Assembly: GCA_030220185.1 (NCBI GenBank)
Contig: JASPKZ010007288.1
Location: forward strand, 1,252,001-1,316,000
Reading direction: 5' to 3'
From: Diploptera punctata
Taxonomy: Eukaryota > Arthropoda > Insecta > Blattodea > Blaberidae
DNA: 64,000 nucleotides
The position numbers and the translations under genes are program-made. Positions 20,796 through 29,739 of this stretch are shown here, piece by piece (the stretch's first letter is position 1; each line of letters opens with the position of its first letter). Under the pieces are notes generated by a model. The model made no database searches. It was not told the DNA's origin and saw only the letters and a program-made list of their open reading frames with translations.

Positions 20796-21672
20796 GGTAT
20801 ATCAAAAAGGATGGCGCGAACTTACAAGGTTGGAAGTACACGATAATAGAAGCAACAATGTCCCAGTAAACATGGGTCCGCAAACGAGCCGTTTACGAGA
20901 TAATTACGAATGTATGGTTACAAGCCGTCACTGACTTCATTGTAAACATCGTCCTAGTTAGTAGAAATTTATTTGAATTTAGACTTGACTATTAATTTTT
21001 TATCTCATTTAGTTCACATTTTATACTTCACTTCACTTATGGGTTACCTGTTAAAGTGCCTTCCTTGCATCTGGATGCAATACTGAGCTCGTCTCTGCAA
21101 TAAATGTCGAATTCTTTCGAAAACCCCTGGATCATTTCTGAATTTTTGACAAGCATGTACAACTCTCTACTCCAGTTCTTCAATCGTGTTAACGGGTGTG
21201 CTGTATACTTCGCTTTTAAGGTGACGCCATGACATGAAAATCCAAAGGATTTAGATCAGGTAACCTTGGAGGCCAAGGTACAGATCCGCCTCGAGCTATC
21301 CATCTTTGGCCGTATCTGCGCGTTAGATGCCGTCTCACAGCAACAGCAAAATGTGCCGGAGCTCCATTATGCATGTACCACAAAGTCCGACGTTGCTGAA
21401 GGGGAACATCCTCAAGCAATCCTGGAAGATGACGCCGCAGAAACCTAAGGTACCTCCGTCCATTAAGTTTTCGTGGAAGAATGTGTGGCCCAATGAGATA
21501 ATCACCTAGTACGATGTTACAAAAATGACGTCAGTGGCGGCTTGTAAACATACATTCATAATTATCTCGAAAATGGCTCGTTTGCAGACCCATGTTTACT
21601 GGGACATTGTTGCTTCAATTATCGTGTACGTTCAACCACATAAGTTTGCGCCATCCTTTATGATACACCCTG
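20793..21672 (-). mobile_element. mariner/Tc1-like DNA transposon with ~143-bp inverted repeats, internally deleted
   Basis: Both ends start CAGGGTRTATCA and are bounded by TA (20791-20792 and 21673-21674). The left repeat (20793-20936) and the right repeat (21530-21672) match with a few mismatches over their whole length, through GGATGGCGC, CGATAAT, CAACAATGTCCCAGTAAACA and CGAGCC. The interior holds only the C-terminal half of a transposase on the minus strand. At 880 bp it is an internal deletion derivative that could only move with help from an intact relative. Confidence 0.9.
21050..21520 (-). pseudogene. mariner-type transposase, C-terminal half
   Basis: The visible frame (21216-21419) has LEDVPLQQRRTLWYMHNGAP, RWIARGGSVPWPPRLPDLNP and LDFHVM. 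These correspond to the HDGAPAHF and SPDLxPLDF blocks that carry the second and third catalytic acids of the mariner family. The second Asp is Asn here (HNGAP). The third Asp (PLD) is kept. Upstream, to about 21515, a shifted frame continues the FHENL region, and downstream a broken frame continues the C-terminus to about 21050. The DNA-binding domain and first catalytic Asp are missing. Confidence 0.85.
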
Positions 21673-21674
21673 TA

Positions 21675-21798
21675 TATATACAGTGAGGTTTACTCGACAT
21701 GCGGTCAATAGCGTGGATATTGCGTGAGCAGCGCGAGATTATGACTCAATACTTGCAGTCACTTTTTCCACTATCGGCATCAGGTCGAGTGAAACCTC

Positions 21799-21806
<8 letters not shown>
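21675..21806. mobile_element. small MITE-like element (probable)
   Basis: Immediately right of the mariner element, TA-CAGTGAGGTTTACTCGAC (21677-21696) has an imperfect inverted match in GTCGAGTGAAACCTCTG (about 21785-21801), followed by a (TA)n run. About 125 bp lie between these ends. CAG-starting termini and TA context fit Tc1/mariner-derived MITEs. This is based on one pair of termini, so confidence is limited. Confidence 0.5.

Positions 21807-21838
<32 letters not shown>
21802..21838. repeat. (TA)n microsatellite
   Basis: TA dinucleotide run. A second one lies at 22059-22091. Confidence 0.95.
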
Positions 21839-21840
<2 letters not shown>

Positions 21841-22056
21841 AGAGAGTATCTTTGGTTTTTCCTGTCAAGGATTCTAGGTTGGCTTCCTGGTTACTGATTC
21901 CGACATTTCGACAATATCTAATGGTACGTGGGATCATGTTAAAACGTCGGTTTGTGGCCAGAGATCAGAGGCCAATCTCGAATCCTTTACGCAGAAAACC
22001 CAAGAAACCTTCCTTAATCATACATATATACGCGATAGTATACAATGTAACACACT

Positions 22057-22091
<35 letters not shown>

Positions 22092-22589
22092 TATGTAAGT
22101 AAAACTGAAAGTTCTATCTAAACGCTAATATACTAAATTATAGCTTGGTAACGAACAAAATGAAGTTATAAAACATTCTTGCCTCAACTGTACATCTCTC
22201 ATTACCCAAATCATTGTTGCCCTCTGTCGCTCTTTTTCAACCAATAGGCATGAATACCGGTATAGCTTGAACTAGACTTGTAATTACCATTAAATGAAGG
22301 TCACTTAATTAGTTGGGGCTGGATTTTTATGAAATACCATATATTTTTCTGAGTAATCGGAGACGTAACTTATTGTCAATTCTAAAACAATTACGTTAGA
22401 TGTATGTTGTTTTATATGTCATAATAATGCATATTCCCCACATTTTATATCATAAAGTCTTGGTTTTCATTTATAAGCATTAACAGGATTTTTGTTTAAT
22501 TTTCATGACTTTACTAACCATGTTTACAATTCATATATATATGGTCCATTTTTAACCCTCCATGGTATCTTTACCTTGTCGTGGTGGAG

Positions 22590-22690
22590 TGGCTTGCGTG
22601 CTTAAATGATCCTAAGAGCTATGCCGGCGGTAGCATTGCTGCCGATAGGGTTACCCATGCCGGACTGGTCGAAGGTGATATGCCACACGA
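22590..22690 (+). other. LINE-A 5' UTR hairpin region
   Basis: CGGTAGC-ATT-GCTGCCG (about 22627-22643) can form a 7-bp stem with one G-U pair and a 3-base loop. A small GGGTTACCC hairpin follows at about 22649-22657, and the heptamer ATGCCGG occurs on both sides. The minus-strand copy at 51.3 kb keeps the stem with one changed position. Some RTE-type LINEs are known to carry HDV-like self-cleaving ribozymes at the 5' end, but I cannot show that fold here. Confidence 0.5.
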
Positions 22691-22758
22691 AAAAAGTACC
22701 TTGGTCGAAAGAGTGACGATCTTTCATCGTAAAAATAGAATCGTGAAGAAATGCGGAC

Positions 22759-23697
22759 ATGGGTTCAACTGGGGTAAAATTTTCCGGTGGTCAAATAGTC
22801 CCCCATTCGGTTCTCCGGGCGGGGACTACTTCAGGGAACCCATGCCAAAGGCTCAAACACAGGGACATGTTCCTAGGAACATGGAATGTTAGGACTTTAT
22901 ACAATAGCTGGGCACTAGAGATATTAATGCGGGAACTAGATAAATCGCCCTTGGATATAGTCGCTTTAAAGGAAGTTAGGTGGCCAGGAGAAGGTAGTCA
23001 GGAATCAGGAAGCTTTGCATTATACTACGGGGGTGCAGAAAGACCTGCATTTGGAACGGGTTTTTTAGTCAGAAGCAGGATACTATCCGCTATTCGAGAT
23101 ATTAAGTTTGTTAGTGATAGGGTATCATACATAATTCTAAAGGGTAAACAACGTGATTTTATAATTGTAAATGTACATGCCCCCACAGAAGATAAAGATG
23201 ACAAGATAAAGGATGAGTTCTATGAAGAATTAGAATGCTTATTTGATAACCTTTCACGATATCATATGAAAATTGTCTTAGGAGATTTTAATGCAAAAGT
23301 GGGGCGGGAAGATATATTCAAACCAACAATAGGCAAATTCAGTCTTCATGAAGATAGTAACGACAACGGGGTTAGATTAGTCACATTTGCCACATCGAAG
23401 AATCTCATTGTTAAGAGCACAACATTTCAGCCTAAGGATATTCATAAATACACCTGGACATCCCCAGATGGAGAAGCTCGGAACCAGATAGATCATGTAT
23501 TAGTGGATAAATGCTGGCACAGTAGCATCATCAATGTTAAATCAGTTAGAGGGACAGACTGCAATTCGGATCATCATCTGGTCAGAGTGAATATCAGACA
23601 ACGGCTATCGCTTATGAGAGGAACAAACGCTAAAGATGATTCTGTAAAATTTGAATTAAAAATCTTGAAAAATGATGAAATGCGGCAAGAATACTAA
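22759..23697 (+). CDS. LINE-A ORF, endonuclease part (ends at premature stop)
   Basis: This is the apurinic-type endonuclease domain that nicks target DNA for reverse transcription. Residues from about 40 on show the fold's motifs in order: GTWNVRTL, LKEVRW (catalytic Glu kept, usual Gln before it replaced by Lys), FIIVNVHAPTEDKDD, KIVLGDFNAKVG, YTWTSPDGEARNQIDHVLVD and the terminal SDHHLV. All the expected acidic and His residues are visible. The start used is the Met upstream of GTWNV; the true start is uncertain because a second frame overlaps the 5' UTR. The frame ends at TAA 23695-23697, and downstream codons continue in the same frame. Confidence 0.9.
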   Translation: MGSTGVKFSGGQIVPHSVLRAGTTSGNPCQRLKHRDMFLGTWNVRTLYNSWALEILMRELDKSPLDIVALKEVRWPGEGSQESGSFALYYGGAERPAFGTGFLVRSRILSAIRDIKFVSDRVSYIILKGKQRDFIIVNVHAPTEDKDDKIKDEFYEELECLFDNLSRYHMKIVLGDFNAKVGREDIFKPTIGKFSLHEDSNDNGVRLVTFATSKNLIVKSTTFQPKDIHKYTWTSPDGEARNQIDHVLVDKCWHSSIINVKSVRGTDCNSDHHLVRVNIRQRLSLMRGTNAKDDSVKFELKILKNDEMRQEY

Positions 23698-25797
23698 ATC
23701 AAAATTGCTAATAGATTTGAAGTACTGGAATCTTCCGATGACAATGTGGCAAATGAAGAAGAAACTGATATAAATAAAGAATGGGAGGCTATAAGAGATA
23801 CTATTAAATTGTCAGCATCAGAAAGCATTGGTTGTTTAAAAAAGAGGCAAAACAAGAAATGGTTTGATGAGGAATGTGCCGATATTGTAAAGAAAAGAAA
23901 GCTAGCAAAAATGAAATGGTTACACGAGCCAAATGAGGTAAGTTTAGAGCAATTGGGTAGTATTAGACGGGAAACCACCAAGCTACTAAAGAGTAAAAAG
24001 AGGGAATATTTGAGAGAGAAGATAAATGATCTTGAAATGAATGCAAAAAATAGGAACATTAGAGAATTATATCAGGGAATTAGTATAGAGAAGAAAGGGT
24101 TTCAGGCTAGAATAAACATAATTCGGAATGAAAATGGGGATATGATTGCAGATTCCAGGAGTATATTAAATAGATCGAAAAGTTACTTTAATCAGCTATT
24201 AAAGGTACATAGAGAACAGGACATTGAGGAGGATAATTTACAGACGGCAGAAATGCTAGTCACAGAGCCAAGTGCATTAGAGGTTGAAATGGCGATTGAA
24301 AAATTGAAGATGTATAAAGCATCAGGTTCAGATGAGATCCCAGCAGAGCTGATAAAATCAGGGGGAGAAAAATTGATGGACAAGATACGCTGGTTGCTTA
24401 CTATGATTTGGGAAAAAGAAGCTCTTCCAGATGAATGGAAGGAATCAATTATCGTACCAATTTATAAGAAAGGAGATAAAACTGATTGCAACAACTATAG
24501 GGGCATCTCATTACTTTCAACTTCGTACAAAATTCTAACAAATATATTAGTAAGCAGACTTACTCCCTATATTGATGACATTCTAGGAGATCATCAATGT
24601 GCATTTAGAAGAAACAGGTCTACAACAGATCAGATTTTTAGTATAAGACAGATTTTAGAAAATAAATGGGAATATAATGGTACTGTACATCAACTATATG
24701 TAGACTTCAAAAAAGCATATGATTCAATTAAGAGGGAGAAGTTATATAGTATCCTGCTGGAGTTCGGAATTCCTAAAAAGTTAGTTAGACTTATACGAAT
24801 GTGTCTAAATGGCACAAAGAGTAGGGTGCGTGTAGGCAAACAGTTTTCGGACACTTTTGAAATCCAGAATGGGTTGAAGCAAGGAGATGCACTATCTCCT
24901 CTACTATTTAATTTTGTACTAGAGCATGCCATTAAATCTTTAGAGAATGAGGAAGGCTTACAACTCAATGGTATTAATAAGCTGTTAGTGTATGCTGATG
25001 ATGTAGTATTGTTGGCCGATAGCGAGGAGATACTAAGGGACAACACGCACACACTATTGAGTAACACTAAGAAATTAGGACTGGAAGTAAATATCAATAA
25101 AACTAAATATATGGTCACACGTAGAAATACATTATATAATGGAAATGGACAGCTAATGACAAATGAGGGAAATTTTGAGGAAGTGGCTGAATTCAAATAC
25201 CTAGGAACAATAATCACAAGTAGGAATGAGATGCACAAAGAAATTAAACATAGGCTCAACTCTGGAAATGCGTGCTATTATGCATTGCAGAGACTCTTGA
25301 TGTCCCAACTCCTTTCAAAAAACGTTAAACTGAAAATATATAAAACTATTATTCTACCAATTATATTATATGGGTGCGAAACATGGACTCTTACTTTAAG
25401 AGAGGAAAGGAGATTACAAGTATTTGAGAATAAAGTACTTAGGAAAATTTTTGGACCAAAGAGAGACGAACAGACAGGTGAATGGAGAAGACTACATAAC
25501 AATGAACTACATGGTCTTTATAGGAAGCCAGATATAATAAGAACAGTTAAGTCTCGTAGACTGCGATGGGCAGGACATGTTGCACGTATGGGGAATGGGA
25601 GACTTGCATGGAAGCTTCTTGTAGGAAAGCCAGAGGGAAAACGCCCAGTTGGTAGACCAAGAATGAGGTGGGAGAATAACATTAACTATGATTTGGGGGA
25701 GGTGGATTATACAGGAGATGATTGGAAAGCATTAGCTCAGGATAGGGATGTATGGAGAGCTTATGTCCGTGCGGCCATGAACCTACGGGTTCGATAG
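23698..25797 (+). CDS. LINE-A ORF, reverse transcriptase and C-terminal part
   Basis: This is in the same frame as the endonuclease part, separated by a single TAA that most simply derives from CAA. RT blocks in order are EWKESIIVPIYKKGDKTDC, NYRGISLLSTSYKILTNIL, DHQCAFRRNRSTTDQIFSIR, LYVDFKKAYDSIKREKLY, NGLKQGDALSPLLFNFVLEH and the catalytic LLVYADDVVLLAD (YADD at 24991-25002). The thumb has LEVNINKTKYM and KYLGTIIT. The C-terminal part has LYGCETWTL, GPKRDEQTGEWRRLH, RLRWAGHVARM, GKRPVGRPRMRWENNIN and ends DRDVWRAYVRAAMNLRVR. All catalytic Asp are present. An internal Met at 23746 could in principle allow independent translation. Confidence 0.92.
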   Translation: MKIANRFEVLESSDDNVANEEETDINKEWEAIRDTIKLSASESIGCLKKRQNKKWFDEECADIVKKRKLAKMKWLHEPNEVSLEQLGSIRRETTKLLKSKKREYLREKINDLEMNAKNRNIRELYQGISIEKKGFQARINIIRNENGDMIADSRSILNRSKSYFNQLLKVHREQDIEEDNLQTAEMLVTEPSALEVEMAIEKLKMYKASGSDEIPAELIKSGGEKLMDKIRWLLTMIWEKEALPDEWKESIIVPIYKKGDKTDCNNYRGISLLSTSYKILTNILVSRLTPYIDDILGDHQCAFRRNRSTTDQIFSIRQILENKWEYNGTVHQLYVDFKKAYDSIKREKLYSILLEFGIPKKLVRLIRMCLNGTKSRVRVGKQFSDTFEIQNGLKQGDALSPLLFNFVLEHAIKSLENEEGLQLNGINKLLVYADDVVLLADSEEILRDNTHTLLSNTKKLGLEVNINKTKYMVTRRNTLYNGNGQLMTNEGNFEEVAEFKYLGTIITSRNEMHKEIKHRLNSGNACYYALQRLLMSQLLSKNVKLKIYKTIILPIILYGCETWTLTLREERRLQVFENKVLRKIFGPKRDEQTGEWRRLHNNELHGLYRKPDIIRTVKSRRLRWAGHVARMGNGRLAWKLLVGKPEGKRPVGRPRMRWENNINYDLGEVDYTGDDWKALAQDRDVWRAYVRAAMNLRVR

Positions 25798-25839
25798 TGC
25801 CAGTGAGTAAGTAAGTAAGTAAGTATGGTCCATTTTTAA

Positions 25840-26218
25840 AATGATTTTAGTGAGATAATTGTTTGAATTAATACAGTTCACTGTGCAGACAGATTAATCG
25901 TTATGTCTGTATGGACTCGTTTCTATACATAGGACGTGGATTGTATCAGTTAGAACAGGCCTGTTAATAAGTGCTCACTGACTGTGAAATGACGCCACCG
26001 CCTCTCCTATTCAACCATACGTTGGATAGGCACTTGTCGTTGTGTTGTTTAATTGGGAGTGTATCTGTATATAGGTAGAAGTATTGACCGCCTTTTCACA
26101 CCAAGTGAGGACTATTTATCAGTCCTGTGTTAGTTTAACAACTATAGTGCACGGTCGTCGACCCTTCTGGTCCCTGAACCCAGAAGAGTTCGTTACCGTA
26201 TTTGGATCTTTACTGGCC

Positions 26219-26286
<68 letters not shown>

Positions 26287-27190
26287 GACAGAGAGAGAGA
26301 GAATCTACTAATATATTTAGTTATCCTAATTATAGCTTTCAATTCATAAAGGTAAGTGCTATCTATTTTTCTTTGCCCGGGTCCATCAAAGGTAAAGATT
26401 AATTAATCTTTCCTGTGAAGATTTAATAACATATATTAATTATTAACGAGAATTCTTAAACACGCTGTAGTAATTTATATACCTCTTATTTAACTCAGTA
26501 TAATATTTACAATCATAAAAGCTAGAAGGAAGAGGGGAGCTAATATAGCCTTGAGAAAGCTTGTATATAGGAAAAATATAAGGCAGCAATAGCATAGCTA
26601 ACAAGCATAGTAATTAAACATTATTGTTTTCTAAAAAATAATTTAATATTCCAATTATTAATCTGATGTTGAAATATGAAAAAATGCTTAAACCAAAATA
26701 ACACTTGACCATTACAAAACTTTAAAGAAAACATGAATACCTAAGTAATACAAATATAAATCAATTAACTTGGCCATTACTTGAATCCAGTTTTATGGAG
26801 AATACAGAAATAGTAAGAAAAAAATGACAATATTTACGCACACAAGCACTCATGCATACATGTTAGTCCAGCCGAGGGTTAGGGTCCATACTCCGGATAC
26901 CCTATCCTGCTTACCGGACCAAAAACCAAAGAACACAGCTCTCCTCGAGCTGACTGACGTCAACCAGACGATGACAAAATAACTGAAAAATGAATAATTG
27001 AGTGACCCTCTTTACAACTTGCTTCACGTATTTCAGTGTTCCTAGGAAGAGGGGAAGTTGCGCACTTACAGACAGCACAGAGGGAAGGGGTAGGAAGGTG
27101 AGTGGGAGTAAACACAAATAGGAAGGAAATTGGCACAGTTCATAAATATCACTGAAAAGGGAGAAAAATAGTACATAGATGTCACGTACC
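25840..27190. other. unassigned DNA with long (GA)n
   Basis: A (GA)n microsatellite fills 26220-26302. Otherwise I see no recognised element. The small open frames at 26911-27335 on the minus strand have no recognisable features. Confidence 0.6.
26220..26302. repeat. (GA)n microsatellite
   Basis: About 83 bp of GA dinucleotides with two interruptions (GGG and ACA). It generates an Arg/Glu repeat open frame that is an artefact. Confidence 0.97.
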
Positions 27191-27194
27191 GAAA

Positions 27195-28335
27195 TTTTAC
27201 TTTTTGGACAATAGTATAAGCAATAATATCAGAACAGCAGACAGGATTTAGAAAAGGAAGAAACTGCACAGACAATGTATTCATTTTAAAACAAAAAATA
27301 GAGAAGCGAAGAGAATTCAACTTAGAGACGCACATCCTCTTTTGTAGATTATAAGAAGGCCTTGGATAAAGTGTCTAGACCAAAATTATGGAAAATATTA
27401 ATTGAAAGAGGAATTCCACTACACTTGATAGCAGTAATTAAGAAAATGTATGAGAAAACAAAAATAAAAATAAATCAAAGGGTACCAATACATATAACAG
27501 GAGGAGTTAGACAAGGTTGTCCACTATCAACCACTCTTTTTAACATTTATTTCGACGACATGATAAGATCATGGAAGCAAATTACTACTGGGGGAATGAA
27601 GTTAGGAAATATAGTAATAAAAACAGTAGCATTTGCAGATGATCAGATTTTAATAGCAAAAACAGAGAACGAACTACAAAGAATGCTATATAAACTAAAT
27701 GAAATATCAAAAAAATATAACATGGAAATATCAGCAGGAAAATAAAAAAACAACGACCTTCAAGGGCGCTCATCCAGTTCGGACAAAGATAATATTAGAA
27801 AATAAACCAATATAACAACTGGTAAGATATAATTTCCTAGGTTACGAAATATCATACACAGTGGAAACAGATATAAATAACAAACTAAATAAGTTTAATT
27901 ATATAACAGGAACATTAAAGGAACTTTGAAAAATAAAGCCAGGAAATACTCTATAACGAAATTATACAAGACAATGGCAGTGCCTATAATTAATTATGGA
28001 TCCGAAACATGGAAAGTGACAACACAACAATCTGCCAGATTACAAGCTGCTGAAATGAGATTCCTCAAACCAATAGCAGGATATCAAAGAACAGACAAAA
28101 AACATAACACAGAAATAAAACAACAAACAGAAGTAGAGGAATTAAACACAACAATAGAGAAATACAGAACAAACTGGAAAGAACACTTGGCAAGGATGAC
28201 TTAGAATTGAATACCAAAAGCAGCATACAGCTATTCACCACGAGGAAGAAGACGTTTGGGAAGACTAAAGAAAAGATGGGAATAGCAGCAATTTGGAGCC
28301 GGAATAGACTAGTAAATATGCCGTGAAGAAGAAGA
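27195..28335 (+). pseudogene. LINE-C-like retrotransposon, 5'-truncated, several frame breaks
   Basis: Pieces of one RT protein appear in order across shifted frames. QQTGFRKGRNCTDNVFILKQ is at 27235-27295 and SRPKLWKILIERGIPLHLI at about 27370. GGVRQGCPLSTTLFNIYFDD is at about 27500, and AFADDQILIAKTENELQRML (catalytic FADD intact) at about 27630. From 27926 KLYKTMAVPIINYGSETWK, RLQAAEMRFLKPIAGYQRTD and HLARMT follow, then a decayed GRRRLGRLKKRW. The tail is a (GAA)n run at 28326-28340. It relates to LINE-C at 3.6 kb by the GVRQGCPLSxxLFNxYxD and FADDQ motifs. Confidence 0.8.
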
Positions 28336-28344
28336 AGAAGTGTT

Positions 28345-28542
28345 AGAGGTTCATGGAAGCTACGTGTGAAAATCACCAGAGGAAAAACGCCCAATTGGTT
28401 TACCAAGCATGAGGTTGGAGAATAATATTGTCCATAGTTTTGAGGAAGTAGATTATACAGAGTATGATTGGAACAATAGCACGGGATAGGAGCTTCGCCC
28501 GCGAGGCCATGAATCTACGGATTAGATAGAGTCAGTGAGTTA
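28345..28542 (+). pseudogene. LINE-A 3' end fragment
   Basis: This decodes with breaks to the LINE-A terminus: KPEGKRPIG-like, the RMRWENNI equivalent, FEEVDYTEYDWN, and the final AREAMNLR equivalent, then GATAGAGTCAGTGAGTTA. The tail is split by the inserted PIF-like element: the left part is GAGTTA and the right part is TAGTTAGTTAG at 29268. Confidence 0.8.
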
Positions 28543-29267
28543 AGCTTTGTCTACACGTATCGTTTTGTTGTCAGTCTTCCATGATCATGCCCAGTTTGTC
28601 AAACAAACTTTGCATGTGTACCGCAAATTGGACGTTTTGCATGAACTGATTGATGTTTGAGGAACTCTCAAAATATTGATGGACTGGACCTTTGTGTACA
28701 AGCAGTACAGCGGACAGGTTGGTGCATGTAGACGCATGTCAGTCTAATCGGTTAAACTTCGCTCTTCTGTCAGTTTTTCTTGGCGATACTGGAGGTTTAA
28801 CTAGTGTTTTCACTGCGTATAGTGACGGAAGATATGGCTTCACATTTACGATACTGGTCTCATGAATGTTTTACGGAATTCATAGAACTGTATCACAGAT
28901 TTCCTTGCCTCTGACGTTGTAAACTCGAAGGATTACAGCTATATAGCCTACATAAGAAAAACCAAGCCAACACCGCTTTGGTTAGTAAATATAAAGAAGT
29001 GAATAGTAAAGAAAAGAAAGAGTTCGTCACAAAAAATCCAACTAATTTCGAACAGTTTACCTAAACAGTGTGCGAAAATAAAAGCGTCAGAGCGTTTAGT
29101 TTGGGAGCCAGTCTTCTGATGCAGTCGGTAAAGTCTGATGCAGTCGGTAAAGTAAGGTAACGACTGACGCAAAGACTGAGTACATGTTTAAGTAGTGTAG
29201 CCAGGATTTTCGTGTCAGTCTTGAGCATGTAAGACTGACGACAAAACGTTACGTGTAGACCAGGCCA
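28543..29267 (+). mobile_element. PIF/Harbinger-like non-autonomous element (TIRs, MADF-type frame)
   Basis: Long terminal inverted repeats are present. The left has TTTGTCTACACGTA, CGTTTTG and GTCAGTCTT (about 28546-28592). The right has the complement AAGACTGACGACAAAACG, TTACGTGTAGACC (about 29219-29265). It interrupts the (AGTT)n tail of a LINE-A copy, and removing it with one TA restores a regular tail, so the duplication is TA or a mutated 3-bp TWA. The interior encodes a MADF-like protein fragment but no transposase. The superfamily is inferred from the MADF gene and the GTCTACAC-type termini. Confidence 0.7.
28834..29064 (+). pseudogene. MADF-like domain protein, interrupted by one stop
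   Basis: The frame starts ATG at 28834 and would end TAA at 29062-29064. It gives W-S-H-E-C-F, EFIELYHRFPCL, then a TGA where the MADF consensus has Trp (FPCLW). It continues LHKKNQANTALVSKYKEVNS, KEKKEFVTKNPTNFEQF. This is the usual MADF order: acidic helix, FPxLW, a Lys-rich segment with a repeated A-W/L-x-x-L, and the VKKKxxNLRxxF-like segment. MADF proteins bind DNA and in PIF/Harbinger elements accompany the transposase. It looks truncated relative to a full MADF gene. Confidence 0.6.
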
Positions 29268-29269
29268 TA

Positions 29270-29735
29270 GTTAGTTAGTTCAGATTACACGATATCCTTC
29301 AACACCACACTGGTCGTATAATTCCAGACGAATCAACCTTGTGTAAAAACTAAATGTTATGTAGACACATTAAACGGAAGGCATAAATGGGGAAAATTGC
29401 TTATCAATTGATGTGACAACAGATTCCGAGGAACGTCATGTATCCAATATCATGTACTTCTAGGTACCGTATAAACTAATGTTGCCGGACAAATTTTTCT
29501 CTGAGTTGAGAAGTTGTGGAGGCAGTTGAACTGCACTCACCTATCCAAATTGTGCAGTAAATCCATGTGGCTATCCTGGCTTAATGGAATAGCACGCGGC
29601 AATGTACTCCTATTCCTAAAAGAAGCGGCCGCGCCTTACTTGGTAATGACAGTAAAATCAAATAAATAATTTTATAGTAATGGTGCATGTTACGTATTTA
29701 GCTTTCCGTCAACCCGCGGAATAGGTCACACCAAT
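29270..29735. other. sequence between PIF-like element and provirus env end
   Basis: There is no recognised gene. I compared this interval by eye with the 5' LTR at 37.5-38.2 kb and see no matching segment, so the expected 3' LTR of the provirus is not found here. Confidence 0.55.
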
Positions 29736-29739
29736 GTTT

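Larger units (their letters stand above)
22556..25823 (+). mobile_element. LINE-A: near full-length RTE-like retrotransposon with 16-bp target-site duplication
   Basis: It is flanked by an exact duplication, tatggtccatttttaa, at 22540-22555 and 25824-25839. The 5' UTR (22556-22758) starts CCCTCCATGGTATCTTTACC and contains a 7-bp hairpin. One long frame follows (22759-25797), interrupted once, then the short 3' end GATAGTGCCAGTGAG and a (TAAG)n tail. A perfect duplication, intact motifs and a single nonsense change all point to a recent insertion. Other copies in the window are at 0, 2.8, 12.4, 15.2, 16.7, 17.5, 28.3, 49.9, 52.9, 53.9 and 63.6 kb. The RTE assignment comes from gene layout, motifs and the microsatellite tail. 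Confidence 0.93.

Noticed and set aside
22581..22892. separate ORF1 protein of LINE-A in the 5' UTR
   Set aside because: It is partly conserved in the copy at 51.1-51.4 kb, but the conservation is at the nucleotide level across the hairpins and the frame overlaps the endonuclease start, so structured UTR is the simpler reading.
24690..25259. 189-residue minus-strand open frame
   Set aside because: It is antisense to the LINE-A reverse transcriptase; hydrophobic composition comes from the reverse complement.
26202..26402. Arg/Glu repeat protein
   Set aside because: It is a translation of the (GA)n microsatellite.
29542..29566. possible host exon: minus-strand ATG followed by a GTGAGTG donor
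   Set aside because: Only eight codons with no signal-like or conserved content; such strings are expected by chance in this much DNA.
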